The position numbers and the translations under genes were made by a program. The notes below the pieces were generated by a model, which worked only from the letters and a program-made list of their open reading frames with translations, did no database searches and was not told the origin of the DNA. From Alphaproteobacteria bacterium (GTDB taxonomy: Bacteria; Pseudomonadota; Alphaproteobacteria; JAJFFI01), in the NCBI GenBank assembly GCA_030066595.1, contig JASJBI010000001.1, positions 23,541 through 87,540 on the forward strand: a stretch of 64,000 bases of DNA, read 5' to 3'. The number at the start of each line of letters is the position of its first letter. The first letter of the stretch is position 1. Shown here in pieces: positions 18,369 to 27,152 of this stretch.

Positions 18369-18839
18369 ATGAAGTTCTTCTTTTACGGCACGCTGATGGA
18401 CGCGGAGCTGTTGCAGACGGTGCTCGGACGGGTGCTGGCCGCAGAGGCGTGCCTGCCTATGAACCTCGCGGGGTTTAGGCGCCACGGCGTGCGCGGCCGG
18501 ACCTATCCGATCCTGGTGCCCGCCGCCGCCGGTGTCGTGCGCGGCATCATGGCGCAGGGCTTGGCCGAGGCGGATGCGCTGCGCTTGACGTGGTACGAGA
18601 GCGATGACTACGAAATCCGCGAGTGCCGCCTGCGCGGGGCGGGTGGGGCGCGGGCGACCGCCTGGGTCTATCTGCCCCGGCCCGGCATCATGGTTGCGGA
18701 GGGAGGCTGGGACTTCCAGGCCTGGCGGCGGCGGCACAAGGCCGAGGCGCTGCGTCGCCTGGCCGGGGGATTGGCGGGGCCGACGCCGACGGAGCGCGCC
18801 GAGGCGCGCGCCTGTTGGGACCGGCGCAAGCCTCTCTGA
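18369..18839 (+). CDS. Gamma-glutamylcyclotransferase-like (AIG2 family) protein
   Basis: 156 residues. The opening FFFYGTLMDAELL is the family nucleotide/substrate loop (YGTL), and LRLTWYESDDYEIRECRL contains the conserved acidic residue used as general base (YE segment). Family members cleave gamma-glutamyl dipeptides to 5-oxoproline plus amino acid, or remove gamma-glutamylamines. The C-terminus adds WDFQAWRRRHKAEALRR, typical of the bacterial group. It is convergent with the D,D-carboxypeptidase gene, 25 bp away. The substrate is not known. Confidence 0.85.
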   Translation: MKFFFYGTLMDAELLQTVLGRVLAAEACLPMNLAGFRRHGVRGRTYPILVPAAAGVVRGIMAQGLAEADALRLTWYESDDYEIRECRLRGAGGARATAWVYLPRPGIMVAEGGWDFQAWRRRHKAEALRRLAGGLAGPTPTERAEARACWDRRKPL

Positions 18840-18864
18840 TACCTGGAGCTGGCTGGAGACTGTC

Positions 18865-20229
18865 TTAGCAGGCTGCCGAGGAGGTATCTCCCTGGGCGGT
18901 CTCGCAGTCGGAAATGGGTGACCGCATCGCGAAGCAGGGGATGTCCCGCTGCTGCAGGACCTTGCAGGCCTGGATGGCCTGATCCGAGGCCATGCCGCGC
19001 AGGCGGGCCCGATAGAGGCTGCGGCTGGTCGACCCCGCAGGTTCGACCACGATCCGGGCGCCGTTCAACAGGCCGGGCACGGAATCCTTCGCCGTCACCG
19101 CAGCGCTCTGCGCCTCTTGCCGCTTGCGGAACGCGCCGACCTGGATATCCCAGTGGCCCTTGAAGGCCATGTCGTGCTCATGAAAGGTCGGCGGTGCGCC
19201 CGGATCCGTGGGCTCGAAGTCCGGGGTCGGAATGTCGGCCACCGCGGTGATCGGGAGAATCCGACTGCCGGGACGGGCCTCCGGGCGGAGGCGGGCGCGC
19301 GCTTCCGGCTTGAGCCGCGTGCGCGGGGTGGCGCTGGCCACGCGCGTGCGCGGGGTGGCGCTGGCGACGAGCGTGTTGCCCTTGCCGTTCAGCTTGCCGG
19401 CAAAGCCCTGATCCAAGAGCCGCATCATATGCCGGTCGCGGCGCCAGCCGGTCCGGCCACCCATCACCACGGCGACCAGGCGCCGGTTGTTGCGGGTCAC
19501 CGAGGCGGCCAGATTGAAGCCCGCGGCCCGGATGTAGCCGGTCTTGATGCCGTCCGTCCCGTGGAACTTGGTCAGCAGCTTGTTGTGGTTGCGATGGGCG
19601 ACGCCCCGGTAGGTGAAACTGCGCCGGGAGAAGTAGTGGTAATAGGTCGCGTGGTTACGCAGCAGCGCGATGGACAGCGTAGCCAGATCCGCGGCGGTGG
19701 TCAGCTGTCCCCGATTGTAGAGGCCGGACGCATTGCGGAATGTGGTCCGGCGCATCCCCAACTCGCGCGCCTTCAGCGTCATCTTGCGGGCGAACTTGGC
19801 TTCGGTTCCGCTGATCGCTTCGGCCACCACGACGGCGACATCGTTGGCCGACTTGGTGACCAGCGCTTGCAGCGCGTCCTCGACCGTGATGGTCTGACCG
19901 GAGCGCAGGCCAAGTTTCGAGCGGGGCTGGCGAGCGGCCCGGCGCGAGACCTTGAGCCGCTGGTCGAGACGCATGCGACCCTGCTCGAGCTCGTCGAACA
20001 ACAGGTAGAGCGTCATGATCTTGGTCAACGAGGCCGGGTGCCGGCGCTTGTTGGCATTCTTCGCGTGCAGCACTTCGCCCGACTCGGCATCGATCACGAT
20101 GGCGGCATACTTCGCCATCGCCGGAGCGGGCGCGCCGACGAGGAAAACGACAGCAAAGACGGCGGCCGCGACCGCCAGAATCAGCGAGCGCGGGAAAGAC
20201 AACGCTGTGATCTCCCCCGTAATCCTCAT
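18865..20229 (-). CDS. D-alanyl-D-alanine carboxypeptidase (PBP5/6 type) with SPOR domain
   Basis: About 454 residues. A signal peptide (hydrophobic LILAVAAAVFAVVFLVG, cleavage near APAMA-KYAA) leads to a serine peptidase S11 domain with active motifs SLTK, SAN (TKSANDVAVV) and KTGY. These enzymes trim the terminal D-Ala of peptidoglycan pentapeptides in the periplasm. A Pro/Arg/Ala linker contains two copies of VASATPRTR (coded by a short DNA repeat at 19318-19368). The C-terminal SPOR domain (about 380-440, HWDIQVGAFRKRQEAQSAA) binds denuded glycan at the division septum. I chose the ATG at 20229; a TTG at 20274 or a TTG just inside are alternatives. Confidence 0.9.
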   Translation of the reverse strand: MRITGEITALSFPRSLILAVAAAVFAVVFLVGAPAPAMAKYAAIVIDAESGEVLHAKNANKRRHPASLTKIMTLYLLFDELEQGRMRLDQRLKVSRRAARQPRSKLGLRSGQTITVEDALQALVTKSANDVAVVVAEAISGTEAKFARKMTLKARELGMRRTTFRNASGLYNRGQLTTAADLATLSIALLRNHATYYHYFSRRSFTYRGVAHRNHNKLLTKFHGTDGIKTGYIRAAGFNLAASVTRNNRRLVAVVMGGRTGWRRDRHMMRLLDQGFAGKLNGKGNTLVASATPRTRVASATPRTRLKPEARARLRPEARPGSRILPITAVADIPTPDFEPTDPGAPPTFHEHDMAFKGHWDIQVGAFRKRQEAQSAAVTAKDSVPGLLNGARIVVEPAGSTSRSLYRARLRGMASDQAIQACKVLQQRDIPCFAMRSPISDCETAQGDTSSAAC

Positions 20230-20589
20230 TTCACTGCGCTTTGTGATACCGAGTATTGCGGTAAGGTTTACCAATACTAATGATCCCCGAGCGTCCTGTC
20301 TATGTATCAGTCAGCCTTTAAGATTTATTTAAATATCCTTTTGGATTCCCTGCGAATCCGCTTGACACGGGAGTCAAAGCCCGTTCCCGGCTGTCTGTCT
20401 GCGACAATGCGCCGCAGAATCCCGCGCCGGTTCAAGCCCTTATAATGCTGCAACGCACAACCAGATTGACAGGACAACACGTTAATCTGTAGTTAACCAT
20501 GATTGCAGCGCAAAAATCCGAGCCGTTTGGTGCCGCCGACTCGGGCCAGGACCCCCAGGCGCTGCGGTGACGCAGAGGGAGGCCGAGCG
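20230..20589. other. Intergenic region between the carboxypeptidase and phasin genes
   Basis: This 360-bp divergent spacer is AT-rich by local standards. It contains GGATTC at 20343-20348 inverted with GAATCC at 20354-20359. It has TTGACA at 20362-20367 and again at 20466-20471, and a perfect TATAAT at 20441-20446, though none pairs into an ideal promoter at 17 bp. It must hold the promoters of both flanking genes. No gene is seen. Confidence 0.4.
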
Positions 20590-21543
20590 ATGAGCCAGTC
20601 AAAGAAGGGTGTCAACGGGTCGTCGAAGCGACGCCGCAAGGCCGTCGGCGCCGATGTCCGAAAGTCGAAGAAGAGCGCCGTGACGACGCCGGCCATCCCG
20701 CCGGCGGCGCGGTCGCTTGCCAGCCCCGGGGCCGCCACGCGGGTGAACGCCGGCGGCGCGGCGAAGACCAACAGGCCGGCTAAGCCGAACGGCAAGGGCG
20801 CTCCTGTGGCAGCGCCCAAATCCACAACCGGCGTTGAGCGAACGAAGCTCGGGGCCGAGAAGGCCAAGATGCCCAGCAAGGCGACGCGGGACGCGGCGGT
20901 CAAGCTTGCAACGGCCGGAAAGCGTCGGGCCCGGCCATCCCCGGTCACCGAACCGGTGGCCGCTGCCGACCGCACGCCGGGATCGACGCCCGAGCCAGCG
21001 GAACGGCCGCTCGCGCCCGCGCCAATGGCCACCGTGCGTCAGGCCCGCCATGCGGCCGCGCCGGTCGGGGTGACGGCCCAAGTGGCGCCCGCGGTGGGCG
21101 GCGCCTCAGAAGGTCGGCACGATCAGGCCGACATGTTCGCCGCGGTCTTTGGCTTCCGCGCTCCCGGGGGCGGCCTGCTTGCCGCCGACATCGCCGGGCC
21201 GCTGGCTGCGATCGCGGGCCTGAGCCGCGCCAATCTCAACGCCATGCTGAATGCCAGCTCGCTCGCCGCCCGTGGGGCCCGCGATATCGGCCGCCAACTC
21301 GCCGCCTACGGCCACGAGGACCTCAATGGCGGCCTCAACACGCTGCGCGCCCTGCTGGCCGCCAAGAGCGTTCCGGACGCCGCGGTCGTGCAGGCGGAGT
21401 TTGCGCGCGACAGCCTGGAAAAGGTGATGAGCCGGTCGACCGAACTTTCGCGGCTGACCCTGCGCGCCGCCCAGCAGGCCGCCGAGCCGGTCGGCGAACA
21501 GCTCGCCAAGGGGCTCAAAGGGCTCGGGATTCGCTCCAGTTGA
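20590..21543 (+). CDS. Phasin-family protein with long basic N-terminal region
   Basis: 317 residues. The C-terminal 130 or so form a phasin domain of amphipathic helices (FGFRAPGGGLLAADIAGPLA, NAMLNASSLAARGARDIGRQ, QAEFARDSLEKVMSRSTELS). Phasins coat polyhydroxyalkanoate granules. The first 165 or so residues are a low-complexity Lys/Arg/Ala/Pro stretch, like the histone-like tails of PhaF-type phasins but at the opposite end. Such tails bind DNA and help granules segregate. The ATG at 20590 follows GGAGG at 20578-20582. A terminator is at 21568-21597. No PHA synthase gene is in the window. Confidence 0.8.
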   Translation: MSQSKKGVNGSSKRRRKAVGADVRKSKKSAVTTPAIPPAARSLASPGAATRVNAGGAAKTNRPAKPNGKGAPVAAPKSTTGVERTKLGAEKAKMPSKATRDAAVKLATAGKRRARPSPVTEPVAAADRTPGSTPEPAERPLAPAPMATVRQARHAAAPVGVTAQVAPAVGGASEGRHDQADMFAAVFGFRAPGGGLLAADIAGPLAAIAGLSRANLNAMLNASSLAARGARDIGRQLAAYGHEDLNGGLNTLRALLAAKSVPDAAVVQAEFARDSLEKVMSRSTELSRLTLRAAQQAAEPVGEQLAKGLKGLGIRSS

Positions 21544-21567
21544 AGGGTGCGGGCAGGGCAGGATGAT

Positions 21568-21597
21568 GGCCTGCCAGTTCACTCTGCCGGGCCTTTT
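21568..21597 (+). terminator. Rho-independent terminator of the phasin gene
   Basis: The arm at 21568-21577 pairs with 21584-21593 (one mismatch, one G-U) across a 6-nt loop and is followed by TTTT at 21594-21597, 25 bp after the phasin stop. Confidence 0.6.
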
Positions 21598-21663
21598 CCT
21601 CGCGCTTAACCTTAACAGGTTATAGACAGAGCCGCGCGAAGATCGACCTTTCGCTTTGGGCGA

Positions 21664-21694
21664 TTGACAAAGCCCCCGGCGCAGGTGTTTCAAT
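21664..21694 (+). promoter_or_regulatory. Possible clpS-clpA promoter
   Basis: TTGACA at 21664-21669 is followed after 19 bp by TTCAAT at 21689-21694. The -35 is perfect, the -10 is weak and the spacing is long, so this is tentative. A TAACCT/AGGTTA inverted repeat lies upstream near 21607-21622. Confidence 0.35.
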
Positions 21695-21804
21695 TGAGTG
21701 GCTCAGGTCTTATCTAGATCAGAGGCATCCGAAGGGAATTCGGACCCCTGCCGGCCAACTGTCAGCGAATAGATGGCGCCGGTCAGGAAAGAGGCGGAGG
21801 AATA

Positions 21805-22131
21805 ATGAGCGATTGGGACGATCGCACCCCCAACGGGCCCGGCACCGGCGTGGTGATCAAGCCGCGGACGCGGACGAAAAAGCCGTCCATGTACAAGGTG
21901 CTGATGCTCAATGACGACTACACGCCGATGGAGTTCGTGGTCCACGTCCTCGAGCGGTTCTTTGGCAAGACCCACGAGGACGCCACGCGGATCATGATGC
22001 ACGTCCATCAGCGCGGCGTCGGCGTCTGCGGCGTCTATACGTTCGAAGTGGCAGAAACCAAGGTGAATCAGGTCGTTGAATACGCACGGCGGCATCAACA
22101 CCCGCTGCAGTGCTCTTTGGAAAAGGATTGA
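21805..22131 (+). CDS. clpS: ATP-dependent Clp protease adaptor ClpS
   Basis: 108 residues, normal length. ClpS binds proteins with bulky hydrophobic N-terminal residues and hands them to ClpA-ClpP. The substrate pocket motif [18 protein letters not shown] is intact, and [20 protein letters not shown] and [10 protein letters not shown] complete the fold. The N-terminal 25 residues are the flexible extension that engages ClpA. The start is very well supported by GGAGG 6 bp ahead. It is 6 bp upstream of clpA, so the two are co-translated. Confidence 0.97.
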   Translation: MSDWDDRTPNGPGTGVVIKPRTRTKKPSMYKVLMLNDDYTPMEFVVHVLERFFGKTHEDATRIMMHVHQRGVGVCGVYTFEVAETKVNQVVEYARRHQHPLQCSLEKD

Positions 22132-22137
22132 TCGTCC

Positions 22138-24456
22138 GTGCTTTCGCCGAAACTTGAACAGACCCTGCACCGCGCGCTGGCCCACGCCAACGACCGCAAG
22201 CACGAATACTGTACCCTCGAGCATCTGCTGCTCGCCCTGGCCGAGGATCAGGATGCGGTCGCCGTGCTGCGGGCTTGCGGCGTCGAGATCGATCGCCTGC
22301 GCCAGGATCTCAGCGAGTACATGGAGAACGAGCTCAGCAACCTGGTCGGCGACGGCCGGGAAGAGGCCAAGCCGACGGCGAGCTTCCAGCGGGTTCTGCA
22401 GCGGGCTGCGATCCATGTGCAGTCGTCCGGCCGCGAGGAGGTGACGGGCGCCAACGTGCTGGTCGCCATGTTCGCCGAGCGGGAGTCGCATGCGGTCTAC
22501 TTCCTGCAAGAGCAGGACATGACCCGCTTCGATGCGGTGAACTATATCTCGCACGGCATCGCCAAACGGCCGGGGCTGTCCGAGACCCGCTCGATCGAGG
22601 GCACGGATGAGGAAGCCGGCGCCGAGTCGGTCGTCAAGCAGGCTCAGGAGGCGCTCGACGCCTACTGCGTCAACCTCAACACCAAGGCCGGCGAGGGGCG
22701 CATCGATCCCCTCATCGGGCGCGAGGCCGAGGTCGAGCGCACGGTGCAGATCCTCTGCCGCCGGCAAAAGAACAACCCGCTCTACGTCGGCGACCCGGGC
22801 GTCGGCAAGACCGCCATCGCCGAAGGGCTGGCCCGGCGCATCACGAAGGGCGAAGTCCCCGAGGTTCTGGCGAACGCCGTGATCTACGCCCTGGACATGG
22901 GCGCGCTGTTGGCCGGGACGCGGTATCGCGGCGATTTCGAGGAACGGCTCAAAGCTGTGCTGCGCGAACTGGAACAGCAGCCGGGCGCGATCCTGTTCAT
23001 CGACGAGATCCACACGGTGATCGGCGCCGGCGCCACCAGCGGCGGCTCGATGGACGCCTCGAACCTGCTGAAACCGTCCCTGGCCGCGGGCAACCTGCGC
23101 TGTATCGGCTCGACCACCTACAAGGAGTACCGCAACTATTTCGAGAAAGATCGCGCCTTGGTCCGGCGCTTCCAGAAGATCGACATCGTCGAGCCGTCGA
23201 TGGAAGACACCGTGCGCATCCTGCGCGGCCTCAAGCCCTATTACGAAGAGCACCACAAGGTGCAGTACTCGGCCGAGGCGCTTCGTGCCGCGGTCGAGCT
23301 GTCCTCGCGCTACATCAACGACCGCAAGCTGCCGGACAAGGCGATCGACGTGATCGACGAGGTCGGCGCGGCGCAGATGCTGGTGCCGGCGAAGAAGCGC
23401 AAGAAGACCATCACCGTGCGCGCGATCGAAGACGTGGTGGCCAAGATCGCCCGCATCCCGCCGAAGAACGTGTCGCGGGACGACAAGCGGACCCTGAGCA
23501 ACCTTGAGCGAGATCTCAAGCGCATGGTGTACGGGCAGGACGAGGCGATCGACGCGCTGACCGCGGCGATCAAGCTGGCCCGCGCCGGACTGCGCGAGCC
23601 GGAAAAGCCGATCGGCTGTTATCTGTTCAGCGGCCCCACCGGCGTCGGCAAGACCGAGGTGGCGCGCCAGCTGGCAATGACCCTGGGTGTCGAGCTGGTC
23701 CGGTTCGACATGTCCGAGTACATGGAACGGCATAGCGTGTCGCGCCTGATCGGCGCGCCGCCGGGCTATGTGGGCTTCGACCAGGGCGGCCTCCTGACCG
23801 ATGCCATCGACCAGAATCCCTACGCGGTGCTGTTGCTCGACGAGATCGAGAAGGCGCATCCGGATCTGTTCAACATCCTGTTGCAGGTGATGGACCACGG
23901 CAAGCTCACCGACCACAACGGCAAGAGCATCGACTTCCGCAACGTGATCCTGATCATGACCACCAATGCCGGAGCCGCCGAGATGGCCAAGCCGGCCATC
24001 GGCTTCGAGCGGACCGAGCGCATCGGCGACGACATGGAGGCGATCGAGCGGATGTTCACGCCGGAGTTCCGCAACCGGCTCGATTCGATCATCGGCTTCA
24101 AGGCGCTGACCACCGAGATCGTCGGCCGCGTCGTCGACAAGTTCATCATGCAGCTCGAGGAGCAGTTGGCCGACCGCGGCGTGACCATCGAGCTCGCCCC
24201 GGAGGCGCGCGAATGGCTGGCCAACCGCGGCTATGACCTGCGCTTCGGCGCCCGCCCGCTGGCCCGGGTCATCCAGGAGCACGTCAAGAAGCCGCTCTCG
24301 GAAGAGCTCTTGTTCGGCAAGCTCGTCAAAGGCGGTACGGTCCACGTCTCGCTCGACAAGGACCAGAAGCTTGCCTTCCGCTTCCGCAAGGCCGCTGGCC
24401 GGCGCGGCGGGGGCAGGGGCAGCAAGACGCCGAAAGAGCCCGCGCTGGTCGAATAA
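22138..24456 (+). CDS. clpA: ATP-dependent Clp protease ATP-binding subunit ClpA
   Basis: 772 residues with a GTG start. The N-domain (1-145, [20 protein letters not shown]) docks ClpS. Two AAA+ modules follow: Walker [10 protein letters not shown] and Walker [17 protein letters not shown] in the first; [15 protein letters not shown] and [16 protein letters not shown] in the second. A ClpP-docking IGF-type loop is read in [14 protein letters not shown]. The hexamer unfolds substrates and feeds them to ClpP, which is not in this window. With clpS and the distant aat gene it forms the N-degron pathway. Confidence 0.97.
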   Translation: MLSPKLEQTLHRALAHANDRKHEYCTLEHLLLALAEDQDAVAVLRACGVEIDRLRQDLSEYMENELSNLVGDGREEAKPTASFQRVLQRAAIHVQSSGREEVTGANVLVAMFAERESHAVYFLQEQDMTRFDAVNYISHGIAKRPGLSETRSIEGTDEEAGAESVVKQAQEALDAYCVNLNTKAGEGRIDPLIGREAEVERTVQILCRRQKNNPLYVGDPGVGKTAIAEGLARRITKGEVPEVLANAVIYALDMGALLAGTRYRGDFEERLKAVLRELEQQPGAILFIDEIHTVIGAGATSGGSMDASNLLKPSLAAGNLRCIGSTTYKEYRNYFEKDRALVRRFQKIDIVEPSMEDTVRILRGLKPYYEEHHKVQYSAEALRAAVELSSRYINDRKLPDKAIDVIDEVGAAQMLVPAKKRKKTITVRAIEDVVAKIARIPPKNVSRDDKRTLSNLERDLKRMVYGQDEAIDALTAAIKLARAGLREPEKPIGCYLFSGPTGVGKTEVARQLAMTLGVELVRFDMSEYMERHSVSRLIGAPPGYVGFDQGGLLTDAIDQNPYAVLLLDEIEKAHPDLFNILLQVMDHGKLTDHNGKSIDFRNVILIMTTNAGAAEMAKPAIGFERTERIGDDMEAIERMFTPEFRNRLDSIIGFKALTTEIVGRVVDKFIMQLEEQLADRGVTIELAPEAREWLANRGYDLRFGARPLARVIQEHVKKPLSEELLFGKLVKGGTVHVSLDKDQKLAFRFRKAAGRRGGGRGSKTPKEPALVE

Positions 24457-24527
24457 CTCCGTTCCGGCCGGCGACGCCCGGACCGGGATGACAAACGGCT
24501 TGTCGCTCGCGAAGGGGCCAACATCGC

Positions 24528-25649
24528 ATGGCCGCGGACTTCCTCTCTGGATACCGGGTGCTCGATCTCGGCCAGTACGTGCCGGGACCCTACGCGGCCC
24601 TGATCCTGGCCGACCTCGGCGCCGAGGTCGTCAAGGTCGAGCCGCCGGGCGGCGAGCCCATGCGGCGCTTCGGCCCGCGGCCGGACGACGGCATCTCCCC
24701 CTTCTACCGGGTCATGAACGGCGGCAAGACCGTGGTCAGCTTGGACCTCAAGTCGGAGGCCGGCAGCCGGTCCTTCCGCGCCCTGCTCGAGGCGGCCGAC
24801 GTTCTGGTGGAGTCCTATCGTCCCGGGGTGCTGGATCGCCTCGGCTTCGGCCGCGAGGTGCTCGACCGCCTCAACCCTGGCCTGGTGCACTGCGCGCTCT
24901 CCGGCTACGGCCAGACCGGCCCGTACCGGTTGCGCGCCGGCCATGATCTGAACTACATGGCGCTGGGCGGCGGGCTCGCCGCTTCGGGCACGGCCGAAAC
25001 CCCGACGATCAGCGCGCCGCCGGTGTCCGACTACGCCAGCGGCGTCCAGGCGGCGGCCACGGTCATGGCCGCGCTGCTGGGGCGCGCCCGAACAGGCCGC
25101 GGCGCCTTCCTTGACATGAGTCTCGCCGAGACCGTCCTGGCCTGGCAGAGCGTCGGCCTTGCCGGCCTCGCCCATGCGGGCTTCCGGCCGCGGCTCGCCG
25201 CCAATCTGATCAATGGCGGGCTCGCCTGTTATCAGATTTATCGCACCGCGGACGGCCGATTCCTCACGCTTGGCGCGCTCGAGGAGAAGTTCTGGGCCAA
25301 CTTCAGCGAGGCCCTGGGCCATCCCGAATGGGCCGCGCGCCAGTGGGAGGCAATGCCCCAGACGGCGCTGATCGCCGAGGTCGCGGAAACCGTCGGCGCG
25401 CAGGACCTGGCGCACTGGAACGCGCTCTTGGACCCGGTGGACTGCTGCTATCAGGCGGTGGTCGACTTCGACGAGATCGCCGATCATCCGCAGATCCGGG
25501 CCCGCGGCATGATCGCCGGCGGCGGCGCGCGGCCGCTGGAAGCGCTCTATCCGGCCTGGATCGACGGTCGGCCCCCGGACGATCGTCCGGCGGTGCGCGA
25601 GGTGGACGTCGCGGACGTGCTGGCTGCGTGGTCACAGACCGGCGTTTGA
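24528..25649 (+). CDS. CaiB/BaiF-type CoA transferase
   Basis: 373 residues of the class III CoA-transferase family, which moves CoA between carboxylic acids via an aspartyl-CoA intermediate. The motifs LDLGQYVPGPYAALILADLG, VVKVEPPGGEPMRRFGPR and LKSEAGSRSFRALLEAADVL are typical. The catalytic Asp lies in PPVSDYASGVQAAATVMAAL, and DMSLAETVLAWQS follows. It is convergent with the CDP-alcohol phosphatidyltransferase gene 7 bp away. Members include alpha-methylacyl-CoA racemases as well as transferases, so the substrate and even the reaction are uncertain. Confidence 0.9.
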   Translation: MAADFLSGYRVLDLGQYVPGPYAALILADLGAEVVKVEPPGGEPMRRFGPRPDDGISPFYRVMNGGKTVVSLDLKSEAGSRSFRALLEAADVLVESYRPGVLDRLGFGREVLDRLNPGLVHCALSGYGQTGPYRLRAGHDLNYMALGGGLAASGTAETPTISAPPVSDYASGVQAAATVMAALLGRARTGRGAFLDMSLAETVLAWQSVGLAGLAHAGFRPRLAANLINGGLACYQIYRTADGRFLTLGALEEKFWANFSEALGHPEWAARQWEAMPQTALIAEVAETVGAQDLAHWNALLDPVDCCYQAVVDFDEIADHPQIRARGMIAGGGARPLEALYPAWIDGRPPDDRPAVREVDVADVLAAWSQTGV

Positions 25650-25656
25650 TCCCGGC

Positions 25657-26346
25657 TCACCGCTTGGTCGCAAGTTGTCGATGCACGTGCCACACCCGTT
25701 GTGCCACGGTGAACGCCGTCATCCCCAGCAGCACATAGATCACCGGCTGCAACAGTCCGGTCCAGAGACCGAAAGTCAGGATCAGGATCCGCTCGGGCCG
25801 GGTCGCAATCCCGACCTTGCAGTGCGCGCCGAGGGCTTCGGCCCGGGCCCGGGTATAGCTGACCAGGATCGCGCCGGTCAGCGCGCAGAGCGTGAGCGCC
25901 GCTGCTACGGGCGCACCGTGCACGGCGAAGTGGTAGGCGATGGCGGCAAAGATGGCGCCCTCGGAGACCCGGTCCAGGGTGGAGTCGATGAAGGCGCCGA
26001 AACCGCCAGCGCGTCCCTGATGGCGCGCCATGGCGCCGTCGAGGAGGTCGAGCAAGCCGGCCAGCAGCCACACCACCCCTGCCGCGACAAACTGGTCGAT
26101 GACGATCAGCGCGGCGGCGAACACGCTGGTGACAGCTCCGGCGATGGTGACTTGGTTGGGCGCAAGGCCGGTACGGCTGAGCGCCCGGGTCAGCGGCGCC
26201 AGCACACTTTCGATGCGGCAATGCAGCGCGGCCCGCAGCTTCTCCATCTGCAGCGGCCACAGGGGTTGTTCTGGTGCGTCGCCCTTGCGGGCCAGCACCT
26301 CGTCGCCGACGAACTTAGAACTGGGTCCCCTCTCCATGTCCTTCAC
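25657..26346 (-). CDS. CDP-alcohol phosphatidyltransferase family protein
   Basis: 229 residues with about six membrane segments. The family catalytic motif DG-x2-AR-x8-G-x3-D-x3-D is fully present as DGAMARHQGRAGGFG followed by AFIDSTLD. Enzymes of this type displace CMP from a CDP-alcohol, for example CDP-diacylglycerol with glycerol-3-phosphate or inositol phosphate, in the inner membrane. The N-terminal 45 residues are an unusual cytosolic lead. A GTG start at 26346 is supported by GGAGC 7 bp upstream; the ATG at 26337 is the alternative. The acceptor alcohol is not predictable. Confidence 0.88.
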   Translation of the reverse strand: MKDMERGPSSKFVGDEVLARKGDAPEQPLWPLQMEKLRAALHCRIESVLAPLTRALSRTGLAPNQVTIAGAVTSVFAAALIVIDQFVAAGVVWLLAGLLDLLDGAMARHQGRAGGFGAFIDSTLDRVSEGAIFAAIAYHFAVHGAPVAAALTLCALTGAILVSYTRARAEALGAHCKVGIATRPERILILTFGLWTGLLQPVIYVLLGMTAFTVAQRVWHVHRQLATKR

Positions 26347-26389
26347 CCGTTCGCTCCCGTTGGCGAGGTCTTCTGATGCTGCTCCCCGT

Positions 26390-27085
26390 TTAGTGGAACG
26401 CCTCGCGCGCCTGACGCGCTTGATGCGCCCAGTACTCTGCCTTGCCGTGGTCCACCGGCTGGTTCAGTTCGCCTTCCAGATAGACTTGGACCATCTGATC
26501 CATGGCCGCGACATGGCCGGACTCGGCCGCGCGGGTCAGCCACTTGATCGCCTCGTCCGGGTCCCGGTCGACACCAATGCCCAGAGAGTACATCTGCGAC
26601 AGTTCGTAGACCGCGAGATGATCCCCGAGATTGGCGGCCTTGATGTTGGCGTCCAATGCCAATTCGGGCCAGCCCATCTGGCGATAGATGATGGCCCCGA
26701 CGCGATACACCATGACGTTGTCCGGCGCCAGGCGGATGGCGGTCTGGATCGGTTCGACCGCCTCGCTGTAGCGTTTCAGCGACGCTAGCGCGCCGGCGAG
26801 CTCCAGGTGGCTGCGGGCATCTTGCGACGCGATTTGGGTGGCGGCCGTGTACTCGTCCACCGCGCGCTCGTAGCGTCCCGCGACATAGAGCGCACGGGCG
26901 AAGTTCCAGCGTGCTTCGACGTCGTCCGGGAACTGCCCGACCGCCCGTTCGCAGATCACCGTGTCCCCGTCCCGCGCGCTCGCGGCGCACAGGCTGCGCA
27001 GATCGGCGGCCAGGGCCGGGCACGAGACCGCGGCAAGCGCTGCGCCAGCGAACAGAAAGGCGGTCATGGCTGGAATGCGTTCCAT
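26390..27085 (-). CDS. Exported TPR/Sel1-repeat protein
   Basis: 231 residues. A signal peptide (FLFAGAALAAVSCPALA) is followed by TPR units (DVEARWNFARALYVAGRYER, ARSHLELAGALASLKRYSEA) and two Sel1-like repeats (LGDHLAVYELSQMYSLGIGV, SGHVAAMDQMVQVYLEG). Such periplasmic proteins act as protein-protein scaffolds; no specific partner can be named. The ATG at 27085 follows AAGGAGGG, a strong ribosome site. It lies between the CDP-alcohol phosphatidyltransferase gene and the GNAT-like gene, all on the minus strand. Confidence 0.85.
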   Translation of the reverse strand: MERIPAMTAFLFAGAALAAVSCPALAADLRSLCAASARDGDTVICERAVGQFPDDVEARWNFARALYVAGRYERAVDEYTAATQIASQDARSHLELAGALASLKRYSEAVEPIQTAIRLAPDNVMVYRVGAIIYRQMGWPELALDANIKAANLGDHLAVYELSQMYSLGIGVDRDPDEAIKWLTRAAESGHVAAMDQMVQVYLEGELNQPVDHGKAEYWAHQARQAREAFH

Positions 27086-27152
27086 CGGGACCCTCCTTGA
27101 ACAGCGCGAACCGTTAGTCTTGCACGTTCTGCGACTTGTCGGAAGGCTGCCG

